From assembly GCF_916618915.1 (NCBI RefSeq), contig NZ_CAKAKE010000001.1:2773001-2837000 (forward strand): 64,000 nucleotides of DNA, in the 5' to 3' direction. Of this stretch, positions 1 to 9,565 are shown in pieces. How positions within the stretch are numbered: position 1 is the first letter of the stretch; each line of letters opens with the position of its first letter. The notes beneath the pieces were generated by a model. The model was not told the origin of the DNA. It searched no databases and saw nothing but the letters and a program-made list of their open reading frames with translations. The DNA comes from Stenotrophomonas sp. Marseille-Q4652. GTDB lineage: Bacteria; Pseudomonadota; Gammaproteobacteria; Xanthomonadales; Xanthomonadaceae. The translations under genes and the position numbers were made by a program.

Positions 1-1
1 C

Positions 2-2494
2 AAGCGCCCGCTGTGGTCGCGCATACTCGGCCGCCTGGTCGAGCCATGGCTGTCGCTCAAGATCGAGCCCGAGCCGGCCGAGCCCTACGACGGCAACCGG
101 CCGCTGGTGTACGTGCTGGAAGACTACGGCCTGTCCAACGCGCTGATCCTGGACAAGGCCTGCCGCGAGGCCGGCCTGCCCTCGCCGCTGGTGCCGCTGC
201 CCGGTGACCCGACCGGGCGCCGCCGGGCCTACGTCGCGCTGTCGCGCCGCTCCAGCAGCAGCGCGCTGATCCCCGAGCAGCGCGGCGCCAAGACCCATTC
301 CGACTCGCTGGCGCGCTTGCTGCAGGCCCACCGCCGCGACGAGGCCCTGGACGTGCAACTGGTGCCGGTGTCGATCTTCGTCGGCCGCGCCCCGGACAAG
401 CAGACCGGCTGGTTCGCGGTGCTGTTCTCGGAAAACTGGGCGCTGGTCGGCCGCTTCCGGCGCCTGCTGGCGGTGCTGCTCAACGGCCGCAGCACGATCG
501 TGCGCTTTGCCCCGGCCCTGTCCCTGCGCGAGACCGTGGACGAGGGCCTGGAGCCGGAGCGCACCGTGCGCAAGCTGCAGCGCGTGCTGCGCTCGCACTT
601 CCGCCGCATCCGCGAGTCGGTGATCGGCCCGGACCTGTCCACCCGCCGCCTGCTGGTGGACAAGGTGCTGGAGGCCGAGCCGGTGCGCGAGGCCATCGCC
701 GCCCAGGCCAAGCGTGACAACACCAAGCCGGCCGAGGCCTGGAAGAAGGCCCACGCCTACGCCTGGGAGATCGCCGCCGACTACTCCAGCCCGGTGGTGC
801 GTTCGGCCAGCTTCATGCTCTCCCACGTGTGGAACCGCATCTACGCCGGCGTGCTGGTGCACCACCTGGACAAGTTCAAGGCCGCCGCGCCCGGGCACGA
901 GGTCGTCTACGTGCCCAGCCACCGCAGCCACATGGACTACCTGCTGCTGAGCTACCTGCTGTACGACCGCGGCATCGTGCCGCCGCACATCGTGGCCGGC
1001 ATCAACCTCAACCTGCCGGTGGTCGGCACCCTGTTGCGCAAGGGCGGCGCGTTCTTCATCCGCCGCAGCATCCGCGGCAACGCGCTGTACTCGGCGGTGC
1101 TCAGCGAATACGTGGCGCAGCTGGTCGCCGGCGGCTACTCGATCGAGTACTTCGTCGAGGGCGGGCGCTCGCGTACCGGCCGCCTGCTGCAGCCCAAGGG
1201 CGGCATGATCGCCATGACCCTGCGCGCGTTCCTGCGCCAGCCGCGCAAGCCGGTGCTGTTCCAGCCGGTCTACATCGGCTACGAGAAGCTGATGGAAGGC
1301 GGCAGCTACCTGGACGAGCTGTCCGGGCGGCCCAAGGAGAAGGAATCGATCTGGCAGCTGCTGTGGGGCATCCCCAAGGTGCTCAAGCAGAACTTCGGCC
1401 AGGTGGTGGTCAATTTCGGCGAGCCGATCGCGCTCAACGAGGTGCTGGCCGAGCGAGCGCCCGACTGGGACGGACAGCCGGTGCCCGACGACGAGAAGCC
1501 GGCGTGGCTGGCCGGCACCGTCGATGCGCTGGCCCAGCAGATCCAGGTGCGCATCAACGGCGCCGCCGACGTCAACCCGATCAACCTGCTGGCGCTGGCG
1601 CTGCTGTCCACGCCCAAGCACGCGATGGGCGAGGCCGACCTGATCGCGCAGATCGAGCTGTGCAAGACGCTGCTGGTCGACCTGCCGTATTCGGACCGGG
1701 TCACCGTCACCCCGCATTCGCCGGAGCGGATCATCGCCCACGCCGAGGAGATCAACGTCCTCAGCCGGATCAAGCATCCGCTGGGCGACGTACTCAGCGT
1801 ATCCGGCGACACCGCGGTGCTGCTGAGCTACTTCCGCAACAACGTGCTGCACCTGTTCACCGCCGCCTCGTGGGTGGCGTGCTGCTTCCAGAACAACCGC
1901 CGCATGAGCCGTGCCGGCCTGGTGCGGCTGGGCCGCACGGTCTATCCGTTCCTGCAGGCCGAGCTGTTCCTGCCGTGGAGCGAGGACGAGTTCGCCGCAC
2001 GCATCGAGCGCACCATCGAGGTGTTCGTGCGCGAGGGCCTGCTGCAGCACGTCGGCGGCGAGGAAGGCGACATGCTGGCGCGCAATACCGGGCAGACCGA
2101 CGAGGTGTTCCGCCTGCGTGCGATCGGCCATTCGCTGCAACAGGCGTTCGAGCGCTATTACATCGCCATCTCGGTGCTGGTGAAGAACGGCCCCGGCACG
2201 CTGGGCGCCGCCGAGCTGGAGAGCCTGTGCCAGCAGGCGGCACAGCGCCTGAGCCTGCTGTACGCACCGGCGGCGCCGGAGTTCTTCGACAAGGCGCTGT
2301 TCCGCGGCTTCATCCAGAAGCTGCGCGAGATGAAGCTGGTGTGGCCGGACGAGAACAGCAAGCTGCTGTTCGACGAACGCCTGGATGCGTGGGCCAAGGA
2401 TGCCAAGTTCATCCTCGGCCGCGAGCTGCGCCACACCATTGAGCGCGTCAGCCCGGAAGCCGCCAGGGAAGAACAGCCGCCGGCGCAGGACTGA
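2..2494 (+). CDS. plsB: Glycerol-3-phosphate 1-O-acyltransferase PlsB (5' end outside window)
   Basis: Acylates sn-glycerol-3-phosphate at position 1 using acyl-ACP or acyl-CoA, the first committed step of phospholipid synthesis at the inner membrane. The frame is open from the window edge, so the start codon and N-terminus are missing; 830 residues are visible. Acyltransferase motifs appear in the family order: HRSHMDY (HX4D catalytic motif, near visible residue 307), GAFFIRRS, EGGRSRTGR and PVYIGYEKLMEG. The E. coli enzyme has about 807 residues, so this ortholog is longer, which fits xanthomonad PlsB. It converges on the ydcH-like gene. Identity is secure; only the start is unknown. Confidence 0.95.
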   Translation, partial: KRPLWSRILGRLVEPWLSLKIEPEPAEPYDGNRPLVYVLEDYGLSNALILDKACREAGLPSPLVPLPGDPTGRRRAYVALSRRSSSSALIPEQRGAKTHSDSLARLLQAHRRDEALDVQLVPVSIFVGRAPDKQTGWFAVLFSENWALVGRFRRLLAVLLNGRSTIVRFAPALSLRETVDEGLEPERTVRKLQRVLRSHFRRIRESVIGPDLSTRRLLVDKVLEAEPVREAIAAQAKRDNTKPAEAWKKAHAYAWEIAADYSSPVVRSASFMLSHVWNRIYAGVLVHHLDKFKAAAPGHEVVYVPSHRSHMDYLLLSYLLYDRGIVPPHIVAGINLNLPVVGTLLRKGGAFFIRRSIRGNALYSAVLSEYVAQLVAGGYSIEYFVEGGRSRTGRLLQPKGGMIAMTLRAFLRQPRKPVLFQPVYIGYEKLMEGGSYLDELSGRPKEKESIWQLLWGIPKVLKQNFGQVVVNFGEPIALNEVLAERAPDWDGQPVPDDEKPAWLAGTVDALAQQIQVRINGAADVNPINLLALALLSTPKHAMGEADLIAQIELCKTLLVDLPYSDRVTVTPHSPERIIAHAEEINVLSRIKHPLGDVLSVSGDTAVLLSYFRNNVLHLFTAASWVACCFQNNRRMSRAGLVRLGRTVYPFLQAELFLPWSEDEFAARIERTIEVFVREGLLQHVGGEEGDMLARNTGQTDEVFRLRAIGHSLQQAFERYYIAISVLVKNGPGTLGAAELESLCQQAAQRLSLLYAPAAPEFFDKALFRGFIQKLREMKLVWPDENSKLLFDERLDAWAKDAKFILGRELRHTIERVSPEAAREEQPPAQD

Positions 2495-2532
2495 CCAAGC
2501 CGGCGGCTGGCGGGGCGGTCACGCCGCCGCGT

Positions 2533-2736
2533 TCAGGCCGGCTCGTTCGGGATCAGCATGCTTTCCAGCTTCGTGATGCAGTCGCGGAGCTGGAGCTTGC
2601 GCTTCTTCAGGCGCTTGGCCTCCAGCTCGTCCTCCGGATTGGAGGCAAGCTGGCAGATGCGTTCGTCCAGCGCGCGATGCTCCAGACGGAGTTCGGCGAT
2701 GCGCTGGCTGATGCTGGCGGGCGTGAGGTCTTCCAC
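2533..2736 (-). CDS. YdcH-family (DUF465) small coiled-coil protein
   Basis: A 67-residue, highly charged protein that looks like one long helical hairpin ([13 protein letters not shown], then [16 protein letters not shown]), the hallmark of the DUF465/YdcH family. The function of that family is not established. I chose the GTG start at 2736 because TATGCT ends seven bases before it, which fits a leaderless mRNA, and the resulting length matches the family. An ATG at 2748 lies inside that hexamer and would give 71 residues, so it is less likely. The gene is divergent from ttcA with only 80 bases between starts, so the two promoters face away from a shared region. Confidence 0.85.
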   Translation of the reverse strand: MEDLTPASISQRIAELRLEHRALDERICQLASNPEDELEAKRLKKRKLQLRDCITKLESMLIPNEPA

Positions 2737-2743
2737 GTGCCCG

Positions 2744-2749
2744 AGCATA
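2744..2749 (-). promoter_or_regulatory. -10-like hexamer for the ydcH-like gene (leaderless type)
   Basis: TATGCT on the minus strand ends 7 bases before the GTG start, so initiation is predicted at the start codon. No clear -35 is visible. Confidence 0.55.
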
Positions 2750-2802
2750 CACAGCCCGCGTGCGGGCGGCATCGACGTCCGCGGCGCGGTGGCGGCAGCC
2801 GG

Positions 2803-2808
2803 TAGAAT
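2803..2808 (+). promoter_or_regulatory. -10-like hexamer for ttcA (leaderless type)
   Basis: TAGAAT ends 8 bases before the ttcA ATG, leaving no room for a ribosome-binding site downstream of a normal transcription start. Confidence 0.55.
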
Positions 2809-2816
2809 GGGCGCCG

Positions 2817-3728
2817 ATGAGCGCCGTCATACCCCTTCCCGATCCCGCCCCGCGCACCGCGCGCGATCCCCACGTGGCTGAACGCGAACACCACAAGCTG
2901 GCCAAGCGCCTGCGCCGCCAGGTCGGCCAGGCCATTGCCGACTACGGCATGATCGAGGCCGGCGACAAGGTGATGGTGTGCCTGTCCGGCGGCAAGGACA
3001 GCTACACGTTGCTGGACATCCTGCTGCAGCTGCAGAAGAAGGCACCGGTACCTTTCGAGCTGATCGCGGTGAACCTGGACCAGAAGCAACCCGGCTTCCC
3101 CGAACACGTGCTGCCCGAATACCTCACCAGCATCGGCGTGCCGTTCCACATCATCGAGCAGGACACCTATTCGGTGGTCAGCCGGGTGATTCCCGAAGGC
3201 AAGACCATGTGCTCGCTGTGCTCGCGCATGCGACGCGGCTCGCTGTACAGCTGGGCCGAGGCCAACGGCATCACCAAGATCGCGCTCGGCCACCACCGCG
3301 ACGACATGGTGGCCACGTTCTTCATGAACCTGTTCCACCATTCCAAGATCTCCGGCATGCCGCCCAAGCTGCGCAGCGACGATGGCAAGCACGTGGTGAT
3401 CCGCCCGCTGGCCTACGTGCGCGAGAGCGACATCATCGAGTACGCGCAGGCCAGACAGTTCCCGATCATCCCGTGCAACCTGTGCGGCAGCCAGGAGAAC
3501 CTGCAGCGCAAGCAGGTCGGGCTGATGATGAAGCAGTGGGAGAAGGAGCATCCGGGACGGATCGAGCAGATCTCCCGCGCGATGGCCGACATCCGTCCCT
3601 CGCAGATGGCCGACCGCAGCCTGTTCGACTTCATGGCGCTGGGCCGCCGCGACGACGCGCCGCTGCCCGATGCCCACGCCTGGTTGGCCGGCAGCAGCGA
3701 CGCAGCCGGTGAGACGCCGGCCGCCTAA
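2817..3728 (+). CDS. ttcA: tRNA 2-thiocytidine(32) synthetase TtcA
   Basis: ATP-dependent enzyme that thiolates cytidine 32 in a subset of tRNAs. At 303 residues, it has a PP-loop SGGKDS at residues 57-62 for ATP pyrophosphate binding, and two CxxC pairs (C132/C135 in CSLC and C220/C223 in CNLC). In characterised TtcA these ligate an iron-sulfur cluster. The motif GHHRDD lies between them, as in the family. The ATG at 2817 is preferred over an upstream in-frame codon because the peptide before it is not conserved-looking and TAGAAT sits just upstream. rdgC follows after 47 bases on the same strand. Confidence 0.95.
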   Translation: MSAVIPLPDPAPRTARDPHVAEREHHKLAKRLRRQVGQAIADYGMIEAGDKVMVCLSGGKDSYTLLDILLQLQKKAPVPFELIAVNLDQKQPGFPEHVLPEYLTSIGVPFHIIEQDTYSVVSRVIPEGKTMCSLCSRMRRGSLYSWAEANGITKIALGHHRDDMVATFFMNLFHHSKISGMPPKLRSDDGKHVVIRPLAYVRESDIIEYAQARQFPIIPCNLCGSQENLQRKQVGLMMKQWEKEHPGRIEQISRAMADIRPSQMADRSLFDFMALGRRDDAPLPDAHAWLAGSSDAAGETPAA

Positions 3729-3775
3729 CCTGGCGGGCCGGCCGGTCCGCTACCGCATTCCAATCCTGGTATTCC

Positions 3776-4684
3776 ATGTTTTTCAAGAACCTGACGTTTT
3801 TCCGTTTCCCCACCTCGGTGGATTTTTCCGAAGTCGACACCCTGCTGCCGCACGCGCTGCTCAAGCCGGTCGGCGCGCTGGAAATGAGCTCGCGTGGCTT
3901 CATCTCGCCGTTCGGCCGCGAGGAGAAGGAAGTGTTCTCGCACCGCATCGGTGACTCGCTGTGGCTGACCGTCGGTGGCGAGGAGAAGATCCTGCCCGGC
4001 GCGGTGGTCAACGACCTGCTGGAACGCCGGCTCGAGGAGATCGAGGAGAAGGAAGGACGCCGTCCCGGTGGCCGCGAGCGCAAGCGCCTGAAGGACGACC
4101 TGCTGCACGAGCTGCTGCCGCGTGCCTTCGTGAAGACCTCGCGCGTGGATGCGTTCTTCGACCTCGCCCATGGCTATGTCGTGGTCAATGGCTCCAGCCA
4201 GAAGACCGCCGAGAACGTGATGAGTGATGTCCGCGGCCTGCTCGGCAGCTTCCCGGCAATGCCGCTCAATGCCGAAGTCGCGCCGCGCTCGATCCTCACT
4301 GGCTGGATCGCCGGCGAGCCCCTGCCCACCGGCCTGAGCCTGGGCGAGGAATGCGAGATGAAGGATCCGGTCGAGGGTGGCGCGGTGGTCAAGTGCCAGC
4401 ACCAGGAACTGCGCTGCGACGAGATCGACAAGCACCTGGACGCCGGCAAGCAGGTCACCAAGCTGGCGCTGGTGTTCGAGGACAACCTGTCCTTCGTGCT
4501 GGGCGATGACCTGATCGTGCGCAAGCTCAAGTTCCTGGATGGCGCGCTGGACCAGCTCGAGCATTCGGACGAGGACGGTCGCCGCGCCGAACTGGACGCG
4601 CGTTTCGCGCTGCAGAGCGGCGAGATCCGCCGCCTCTTCCTGCTGCTGGAAGAAGCCTTCAAGCTGAGCAAGGCCGACAACTGA
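3776..4684 (+). CDS. rdgC: Recombination-associated protein RdgC
   Basis: Ring-forming dimeric DNA-binding protein that limits RecA filament loading and affects replication restart. At 302 residues it has the usual family length. The N-terminus MFFKNLTFFRF and the segment MSSRGFISPFG are typical of RdgC. The charged helical region EERRLEEIEEKEGRRPGGRERK, read here at about residues 83-105, matches the family's lysine/arginine-rich part that faces DNA. No domain appears lost. It lies between ttcA and the YgjP-type peptidase gene on the same strand, 52 bases before the latter. That gene has its own predicted promoter, so an operon is not implied. Confidence 0.94.
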   Translation: MFFKNLTFFRFPTSVDFSEVDTLLPHALLKPVGALEMSSRGFISPFGREEKEVFSHRIGDSLWLTVGGEEKILPGAVVNDLLERRLEEIEEKEGRRPGGRERKRLKDDLLHELLPRAFVKTSRVDAFFDLAHGYVVVNGSSQKTAENVMSDVRGLLGSFPAMPLNAEVAPRSILTGWIAGEPLPTGLSLGEECEMKDPVEGGAVVKCQHQELRCDEIDKHLDAGKQVTKLALVFEDNLSFVLGDDLIVRKLKFLDGALDQLEHSDEDGRRAELDARFALQSGEIRRLFLLLEEAFKLSKADN

Positions 4685-4724
4685 GCCAGCCCTGGCCGTG
4701 CACCTGCCCCGGCGGTGCAAGGAC

Positions 4725-4730
4725 TATGCT
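4725..4730 (+). promoter_or_regulatory. -10-like hexamer for the YgjP-type peptidase gene (leaderless type)
   Basis: TATGCT is followed by exactly six bases and then the ATG at 4737, so the predicted transcription start is the first base of the start codon. Confidence 0.55.
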
Positions 4731-4736
4731 GTGGCC

Positions 4737-5528
4737 ATGCCCCGCCTTCTCCGCCGCCTGATCGCGCCTGCCGCGCCGGTGATCCAGCGCGACACCGTGC
4801 GCCTGCGCCTGGAGGAAGCCGAGATCGACGTGCTGCGCGTGCGCGATCCGCGCGCGAGGCGGCTCAAGCTCAGCGTCGACGAGCGCGGCGTGCGCCTGAC
4901 CCTGCCGTTGCGGGCCAGCCTGGTGGCCGGCGAGCGCTTCATGCAGGCCAACCGCCAGTGGCTGAGCGAACAGCTGGCGCGTTGCCGCCGCGATGACGTG
5001 CTGCCGGCGCTGCGCATCGGTGAGCCCGGCCAGCTTCCGCTGCGCGGGCAGCTTCTGCCGGTGCGCTGGCAGTCCGGCCGCTTCACCCGCATCGAACAGG
5101 ACGAGCAGGGCATCTGCATCCACCTGGCCGCCCGTGCCGGTGATGCCGCGCTGCGCCGCGCGCTGCGCGAGTTCTACGAGGTGCAGACCCGCGCCGACGT
5201 CGGCCGTTGGCTGCCCGGCTACCTGGCCGGGTTGCCGCGTGCGCCGGCGCGCATCCGCATCAAGGTGATGTCCTCGCAGTGGGGCTCGCTGGCACCTGAT
5301 GGCTCGATGGCGCTGGACCTGGCGCTGGTACTGGGCCGGCCGTCAGCGTTCGAGTACGTGCTGGTCCATGAGTTGTGCCACCTGCTGCAGGCCAACCACT
5401 CGCCGGCGTTCTGGGCCGAGGTGGAGGCGCGTTTCCCGGCCTGGCGCGACGAGCGCGCCTATTTCCATGCCGAAGGCCGCCGCCTGAAGGCGATGCTGCG
5501 ACAGTTGCTTGCCCCGGCCGCCGCCTGA
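4737..5528 (+). CDS. YgjP-type (DUF45) zinc metallopeptidase
   Basis: Predicted zinc metalloprotease of 263 residues, with the signature HELCH (His211, Glu212, His215) and a third histidine in NHSPAFWAEVE, the arrangement of the YgjP/DUF45 (M48-like) group. The upstream segment MSSQWGSLAPDG is also typical. There is no signal peptide or membrane segment, so it is probably cytoplasmic. Substrates of this family are largely unknown. The ATG at 4737 is chosen because a TATGCT hexamer sits six bases before it; an in-frame upstream codon at 4698 would add 13 residues and overlap the promoter. Confidence 0.88.
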   Translation: MPRLLRRLIAPAAPVIQRDTVRLRLEEAEIDVLRVRDPRARRLKLSVDERGVRLTLPLRASLVAGERFMQANRQWLSEQLARCRRDDVLPALRIGEPGQLPLRGQLLPVRWQSGRFTRIEQDEQGICIHLAARAGDAALRRALREFYEVQTRADVGRWLPGYLAGLPRAPARIRIKVMSSQWGSLAPDGSMALDLALVLGRPSAFEYVLVHELCHLLQANHSPAFWAEVEARFPAWRDERAYFHAEGRRLKAMLRQLLAPAAA

Positions 5529-5547
5529 GGTGATGGCCGCTGGCCGG

Positions 5548-5900
5548 TCAGGCGGCGGCGCGGCCGGCTTCCACTGCCCGACGCAGGACGCGGATCGCCC
5601 CCACCGTGTGCTGGGTGGCCTCGTGGAAATCATGTTGCAGCAGCTGGTTGGCGCGCGAGTCTGGCCGCGCTGGTGCGAGCGCACCATCTCACCGGCCAGG
5701 CAGTGGAAGCGCGCATGTTCCAGGCGCAGCGCCTCGAACCCGGGCAGGGCTGCCACGCGCTGGCCCTTGCCATGGATCACTGGCCCATTGCGCAGACGTT
5801 GTCCTTGCCGGTGGTGGCCGCGTCCGGCGATTCACCTGCCCGTGCAGGAAGTTCTTCAGCCCCGGCTCACGGAGTGATCCGCCTCGATCATCGCGTCGAA
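5548..5900 (-). pseudogene. Decayed CZB (chemoreceptor zinc-binding) domain, lost tail of the adjacent chemoreceptor
   Basis: Directly after the TAG stop of the chemoreceptor (5901-5903), the minus strand still encodes a CZB domain spread over different frames. The readable pieces in order are FDAMIEADHSVSRG, LKNFLHGQ, DNVCAMGQ, then IHGKGQRVAALPG with EHARFHCLAGEM, and NQLLQHDFHEATQHTVGAI up to a TGA at 5548. These include the expected zinc ligands: one His, the Cys of CAMGQW, and the two His of HARFH. Besides the TAG, four one-base losses are needed to explain the frame changes; restoring four bases makes the segment a whole number of codons. The intact receptor would have been about 847 residues. 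Confidence 0.8.
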
Positions 5901-8087
5901 CTAGGCGATGTCGGCGGCGGCTCCCGGACGCTGGTGCACGGCATGGCTCGCGGCCGGGCGCGGCGCGCCACTGCGGCGGAACACCGAGACCGATTCGATC
6001 AGCTGGCGGGCCTGGTCTTCCATGACGCGCGCGGCGGCCGTGGCTTCCTCCACCAGCGCCGCGTTCTGCTGGGTGCTCTCGTCCATCTGGTTGACGGTGT
6101 GGTTGACCTGCTCGATGCCGGCGCTCTGTTCCTGCGAGGCGGCGGAGATCTCGGCCATGATCCCGGTCACGCGCTGCACGCTGGAGACGATCTCGTCCAT
6201 GGTGCTGCCGGCCTGGGTCACCAGCGTCGAGCCTTCGGACACCTTGTCCACCGAATCGTCGATCAGGGTCTTGATCTCCTTGGCCGCACTGGCCGAGCGC
6301 TGCGCCAGGGTGCGCACTTCCGAGGCGACCACGGCAAAACCGCGGCCCTGCTCGCCGGCACGCGCCGCTTCCACCGCCGCATTGAGCGCCAGGATGTTGG
6401 TCTGGAAGGCAATGCCGTCGATCACCGAGATGATGTCGGCAATCTTCTTTGACGAGGCCTCGATCGCGCCCATGGTGGTGACCACCTGGCCGACCACCTC
6501 GCCGCCCTGCGAGGCCACGCCATGCGCGCCGATGGCGAGCTGGTTGGCCTGGCGGGCGTGTTCGGCGTTCTGGCGGACGGTGGAGGTCAGTTCCTCCATC
6601 GAGGCGGCGGCCTGCTGCAGGCTGGCGGCCTGCTGCTCGGTACGGTGCGACAGGTCGGCATTGCCATTGGCGATCTCGCCGGCGGCCAGGTGCATGCGGT
6701 CGGCGGCGGCCTGGATCCGGCCGACCATTTCGTCGAGCTGCTCGGCGGTGCGGTTGGCATCGTCCTTCATCGCCGCGAAATCGCCGGCGTAGTCGCCGAC
6801 GATGCGGCGGTCCAGCTCGCCGCGAGCCAGCGCAGAAAGCATTTGCCGGATTTCGCCGGTGGCGCCGCTCAGGGTGTCGAGCAGCTGGTTGATGCCGTTG
6901 CCGAGGATGTGCATGAAGCCGGCTTCCTCCACCACCGGCAGGCGCCGGGCGAGATCGCCGCGGCTGGCGGCCTCGACGATGCCGGCGATGCTGCTTTCCA
7001 GCTGCAGTTCCTGGGTGCGGTCGTACCACTCGACGACGAAGCCATTGCGGTTGCCATCGGCATCGCGCACCGGCGTCACCACCTGGGCGAAGTGCACCTG
7101 GCCAATGGTCACCTTGCCGTTGTGCGGCTCGGTCATCGTGTCCAGCATGCGGCGGATGCGCTCGGGGTTGGCATGGAAGCGGTGGATGCTGCTGCCGACC
7201 AAGGTGTCGACGTCGAAGTCCGGGAACGACTCGCGCAGGGTCTTCTGCTGGTTGCGCAGCAGGGCCAGTACCGAGCGGTTGACATAGCGGATGATGTGGT
7301 CGTTGTCGGCGATCATCACCGCGGTGCGCGATACGTCCAGCGCCAGTCGCACCTGCGCATTGGCGACGTTGCCCTCGCTCTCGCGCTGCTGGCGTTCCTG
7401 CAGCTGGGTGTCCATCGCCACCAGCGCGGCGGCCAGCGAATCGGCACCGAAGCGGTGCTGGACCAGCCGCCCGGCGGCCGGATGGCCGGCAGCGACCTCG
7501 CGGGCCAGTTCACGCAGCTGCACCGGGTCGTGGCCCAGGGCATCGAGCTGGCGCCGCAGCCGGATCGCCATCGCGCAGACGAACGCGGTTTCCACCGCCA
7601 AGTAGCCGGCGTGCAGCAGCAGGATCTCCATGCCGCTGCCCGCGCTGAACGCATACACCGGCACGCCCCTGCCCTGCAGCCAGAAGAACACCACGTGGTG
7701 CACGGCAATGGCCACGGCGGCCACCGCCACCGGCAGCCAGTCGCGGTAGTACAGCAGCAGCGCGATCACCACGAACACGCCGAAATGCAGTTCGACCAGG
7801 CCACGGGCCTGGTGGATGCCGGCGGCCACCAGCACCATCAGCACCAGCGCCACGGTGATGCTGCCCAGGCGGGTGCCGCTGTTGAGGCGGATCTGCACCG
7901 CCAGCACCAGCAGGGCCGGCAGGCTGACCGCCAGGAACGGCATCCACTGGCCCGAGTACAGCGACATCGCGCAGGATGCGCCGGCACCGAGCAGGGCCAG
8001 CAGCAGGAACAGGCGGTCGGCACTGCGTGCCAGCACGCGGCTGTAGGAATCAACCCGGGTTTGCGGGAAGCGATGGGCGGACGACAT
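5901..8087 (-). CDS. Methyl-accepting chemotaxis protein with multi-pass membrane sensor and PAS domain
   Basis: Signal transducer of 728 residues for chemotaxis. The N-terminal 200 residues form about six hydrophobic segments rather than the usual periplasmic ligand-binding loop. A PAS-like domain follows (around [19 protein letters not shown], roughly residues 260-360), then a HAMP-like linker and the cytoplasmic hairpin with the conserved tip ([20 protein letters not shown], near residue 555) that contacts CheA/CheW. There is no periplasmic domain, so it probably senses a membrane or internal cue. The protein now ends at TAG 5901-5903, just before a wrecked CZB domain, so it is truncated relative to its ancestor. 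The signalling module is intact, so it may still work. Confidence 0.9.
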   Translation of the reverse strand: MSSAHRFPQTRVDSYSRVLARSADRLFLLLALLGAGASCAMSLYSGQWMPFLAVSLPALLVLAVQIRLNSGTRLGSITVALVLMVLVAAGIHQARGLVELHFGVFVVIALLLYYRDWLPVAVAAVAIAVHHVVFFWLQGRGVPVYAFSAGSGMEILLLHAGYLAVETAFVCAMAIRLRRQLDALGHDPVQLRELAREVAAGHPAAGRLVQHRFGADSLAAALVAMDTQLQERQQRESEGNVANAQVRLALDVSRTAVMIADNDHIIRYVNRSVLALLRNQQKTLRESFPDFDVDTLVGSSIHRFHANPERIRRMLDTMTEPHNGKVTIGQVHFAQVVTPVRDADGNRNGFVVEWYDRTQELQLESSIAGIVEAASRGDLARRLPVVEEAGFMHILGNGINQLLDTLSGATGEIRQMLSALARGELDRRIVGDYAGDFAAMKDDANRTAEQLDEMVGRIQAAADRMHLAAGEIANGNADLSHRTEQQAASLQQAAASMEELTSTVRQNAEHARQANQLAIGAHGVASQGGEVVGQVVTTMGAIEASSKKIADIISVIDGIAFQTNILALNAAVEAARAGEQGRGFAVVASEVRTLAQRSASAAKEIKTLIDDSVDKVSEGSTLVTQAGSTMDEIVSSVQRVTGIMAEISAASQEQSAGIEQVNHTVNQMDESTQQNAALVEEATAAARVMEDQARQLIESVSVFRRSGAPRPAASHAVHQRPGAAADIA

Positions 8088-8099
8088 GGGTGACTCCGG

Positions 8100-8576
8100 T
8101 CAGCAGCGACAGCGGAAAGGAAGGAACAACGGCGGCAGGCGACCGTCGAGCAGGGCCGGCAACGCGTCGGCTAGAGTGCCGCGGCCGCCACAGGAACGTG
8201 GCGGCGGGGCGAGCGGCCCGGCGTAGACCGGCCGGCCGCTGGAATCGAGAACGATGAGTTCGGTGCCGGCACTGCCGGGCAGCTCGAGCACGCGCTGGCC
8301 GGCGGTGGGGCCGGCGGCGGCAATCAGGGCGGGATCGTCGGCGTTGCCGGCGCAGCGGCACTGCGGGTCGCGCAGGTGCAGCAGCCACGGTTGCCCGGCG
8401 GCCAGCCCGGCCCGCTGCGGGCCAAGGCGCATGAGCAGTTCCTCGACCTGTCCTGCATCACCCGGCGGCGGCACGCCCACGGCCACCAGCGCAGGCACCG
8501 TCCACCCCAGCCAGCAGGCGAGCAGCAGCAGCCCGGCGGCACGCCGGTAGCGGTGGAAGGACAGGGCGGTGGACAT
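8100..8576 (-). CDS. Secreted thioredoxin-like protein, DUF6436 type
   Basis: A 158-residue protein with an N-terminal hydrophobic segment (AAGLLLLACWLGWTVPALVAV) that serves as signal anchor or signal peptide. The body has DPQCRCAGN in the position of a thioredoxin-type active site and later VLDSSGRPVYAGPLAPPPRSCGG, a layout I associate with DUF6436 proteins. It ends in an unusual RCRC tail. Redox activity is inference only. The gene is directly upstream of, and on the same strand as, the chemoreceptor gene, 12 bases apart, so they may be co-transcribed. The ATG at 8576 is taken because the hydrophobic segment begins soon after it. Confidence 0.6.
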   Translation of the reverse strand: MSTALSFHRYRRAAGLLLLACWLGWTVPALVAVGVPPPGDAGQVEELLMRLGPQRAGLAAGQPWLLHLRDPQCRCAGNADDPALIAAAGPTAGQRVLELPGSAGTELIVLDSSGRPVYAGPLAPPPRSCGGRGTLADALPALLDGRLPPLFLPFRCRC

Positions 8577-8695
8577 GGGGGACAGCCGATGGACGGCAAT
8601 GCACGGGCAACACGCATGGCAGGGAACGACGCCATGGGTATCGGCGGGCGTGCTGGAAAATCCAGCGCGGCTCCCGGCCCGTGGCCGGGATTCGT

Positions 8696-9565
8696 TCAGT
8701 TTGCCGCGGTGTCCAGGCCGTCGAGGAGGGCGCGGATGCAGGCGGCCACCGCGGCCGGCTGTTCCATGTGCAGGTGGTGGCTGCCGGGCAGGACCTCGAC
8801 GCGACCATCCCGCAGCAGGGCGGCGCGCTGGCTGCGCAAGGGTTCGGGGAAATAGGGCTGGGCCGGGCTGGCGTAGATCACCTGGGTGGGGCATTCGATC
8901 GCCGCCACCAGGTCGTTGATCTGCGCCTCGGTCAGGCGCACCGCCGTGGGCAGGGTCAGGCGCGGATCGGTGCGCCAGTGGTAGCCGCCGGTTACCTCGC
9001 GCACGCCGCGCTCGACCAGCAGCCGCGCGGCGTCCTCGCCCAGCTGGTTGGCCATCATCCGTGCGCGTACCGGCGCGGCCAGGTCGGGGAACACGCGCAG
9101 GCGCTTGGAGGGCAGGGCGCGCACCGCGGCCAGGTGGTCACGCAGCCGCGAGGCGGTTTCGTCTTCCGGCGCGGACAGCCCGCCCAGGGCCTCGATCGCC
9201 ACCAGCGCCTCGATCCGGGCCGGCGCCGCGGCGGCGACCATGCTGGCAATGCCGGCGCCCATCGAGTGGCCGAGCAGGGTGAAGCGCTCCCAGCCCAGCG
9301 CGTCGGCGATGTCCAGCACCCGCGGCAGGGCGTCGGCGAAGGTGTACTGCGCGCCATCGGGCAGGTGGTCGCTGTGGCCGTGGCCGGGCAGGTCGACCAT
9401 CACCAGGTCCAGGCCGGGCAGGTGCGCGGCCAGCGGCAGGAAGCTGGCCGCATTGTCGAGCCAGCCATGCAGGGCCAGCACCCGGCGGCGGCCGCCTTCG
9501 CCGCTGCGCAGCGCCGCCACGCGCAGCGTGCCGACCGCCAGCTCCAGCCCCGCAGGCGCGCTCAC
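8696..9565 (-). CDS. Alpha/beta-fold hydrolase
   Basis: A 289-residue alpha/beta hydrolase with the lid-less core visible: [11 protein letters not shown] (oxyanion region), [10 protein letters not shown], and the nucleophile elbow GHSMGAG (catalytic Ser). The His is probably in GSHHLHME near the C-terminus. The family includes esterases and MEST-like serine hydrolases; the substrate cannot be told from sequence. It starts with GTG, and the GTGA overlap with the hemH stop codon gives a four-base overlap and implies translational coupling. No functional link to heme synthesis is evident. Confidence 0.85.
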   Translation of the reverse strand: MSAPAGLELAVGTLRVAALRSGEGGRRRVLALHGWLDNAASFLPLAAHLPGLDLVMVDLPGHGHSDHLPDGAQYTFADALPRVLDIADALGWERFTLLGHSMGAGIASMVAAAAPARIEALVAIEALGGLSAPEDETASRLRDHLAAVRALPSKRLRVFPDLAAPVRARMMANQLGEDAARLLVERGVREVTGGYHWRTDPRLTLPTAVRLTEAQINDLVAAIECPTQVIYASPAQPYFPEPLRSQRAALLRDGRVEVLPGSHHLHMEQPAAVAACIRALLDGLDTAAN

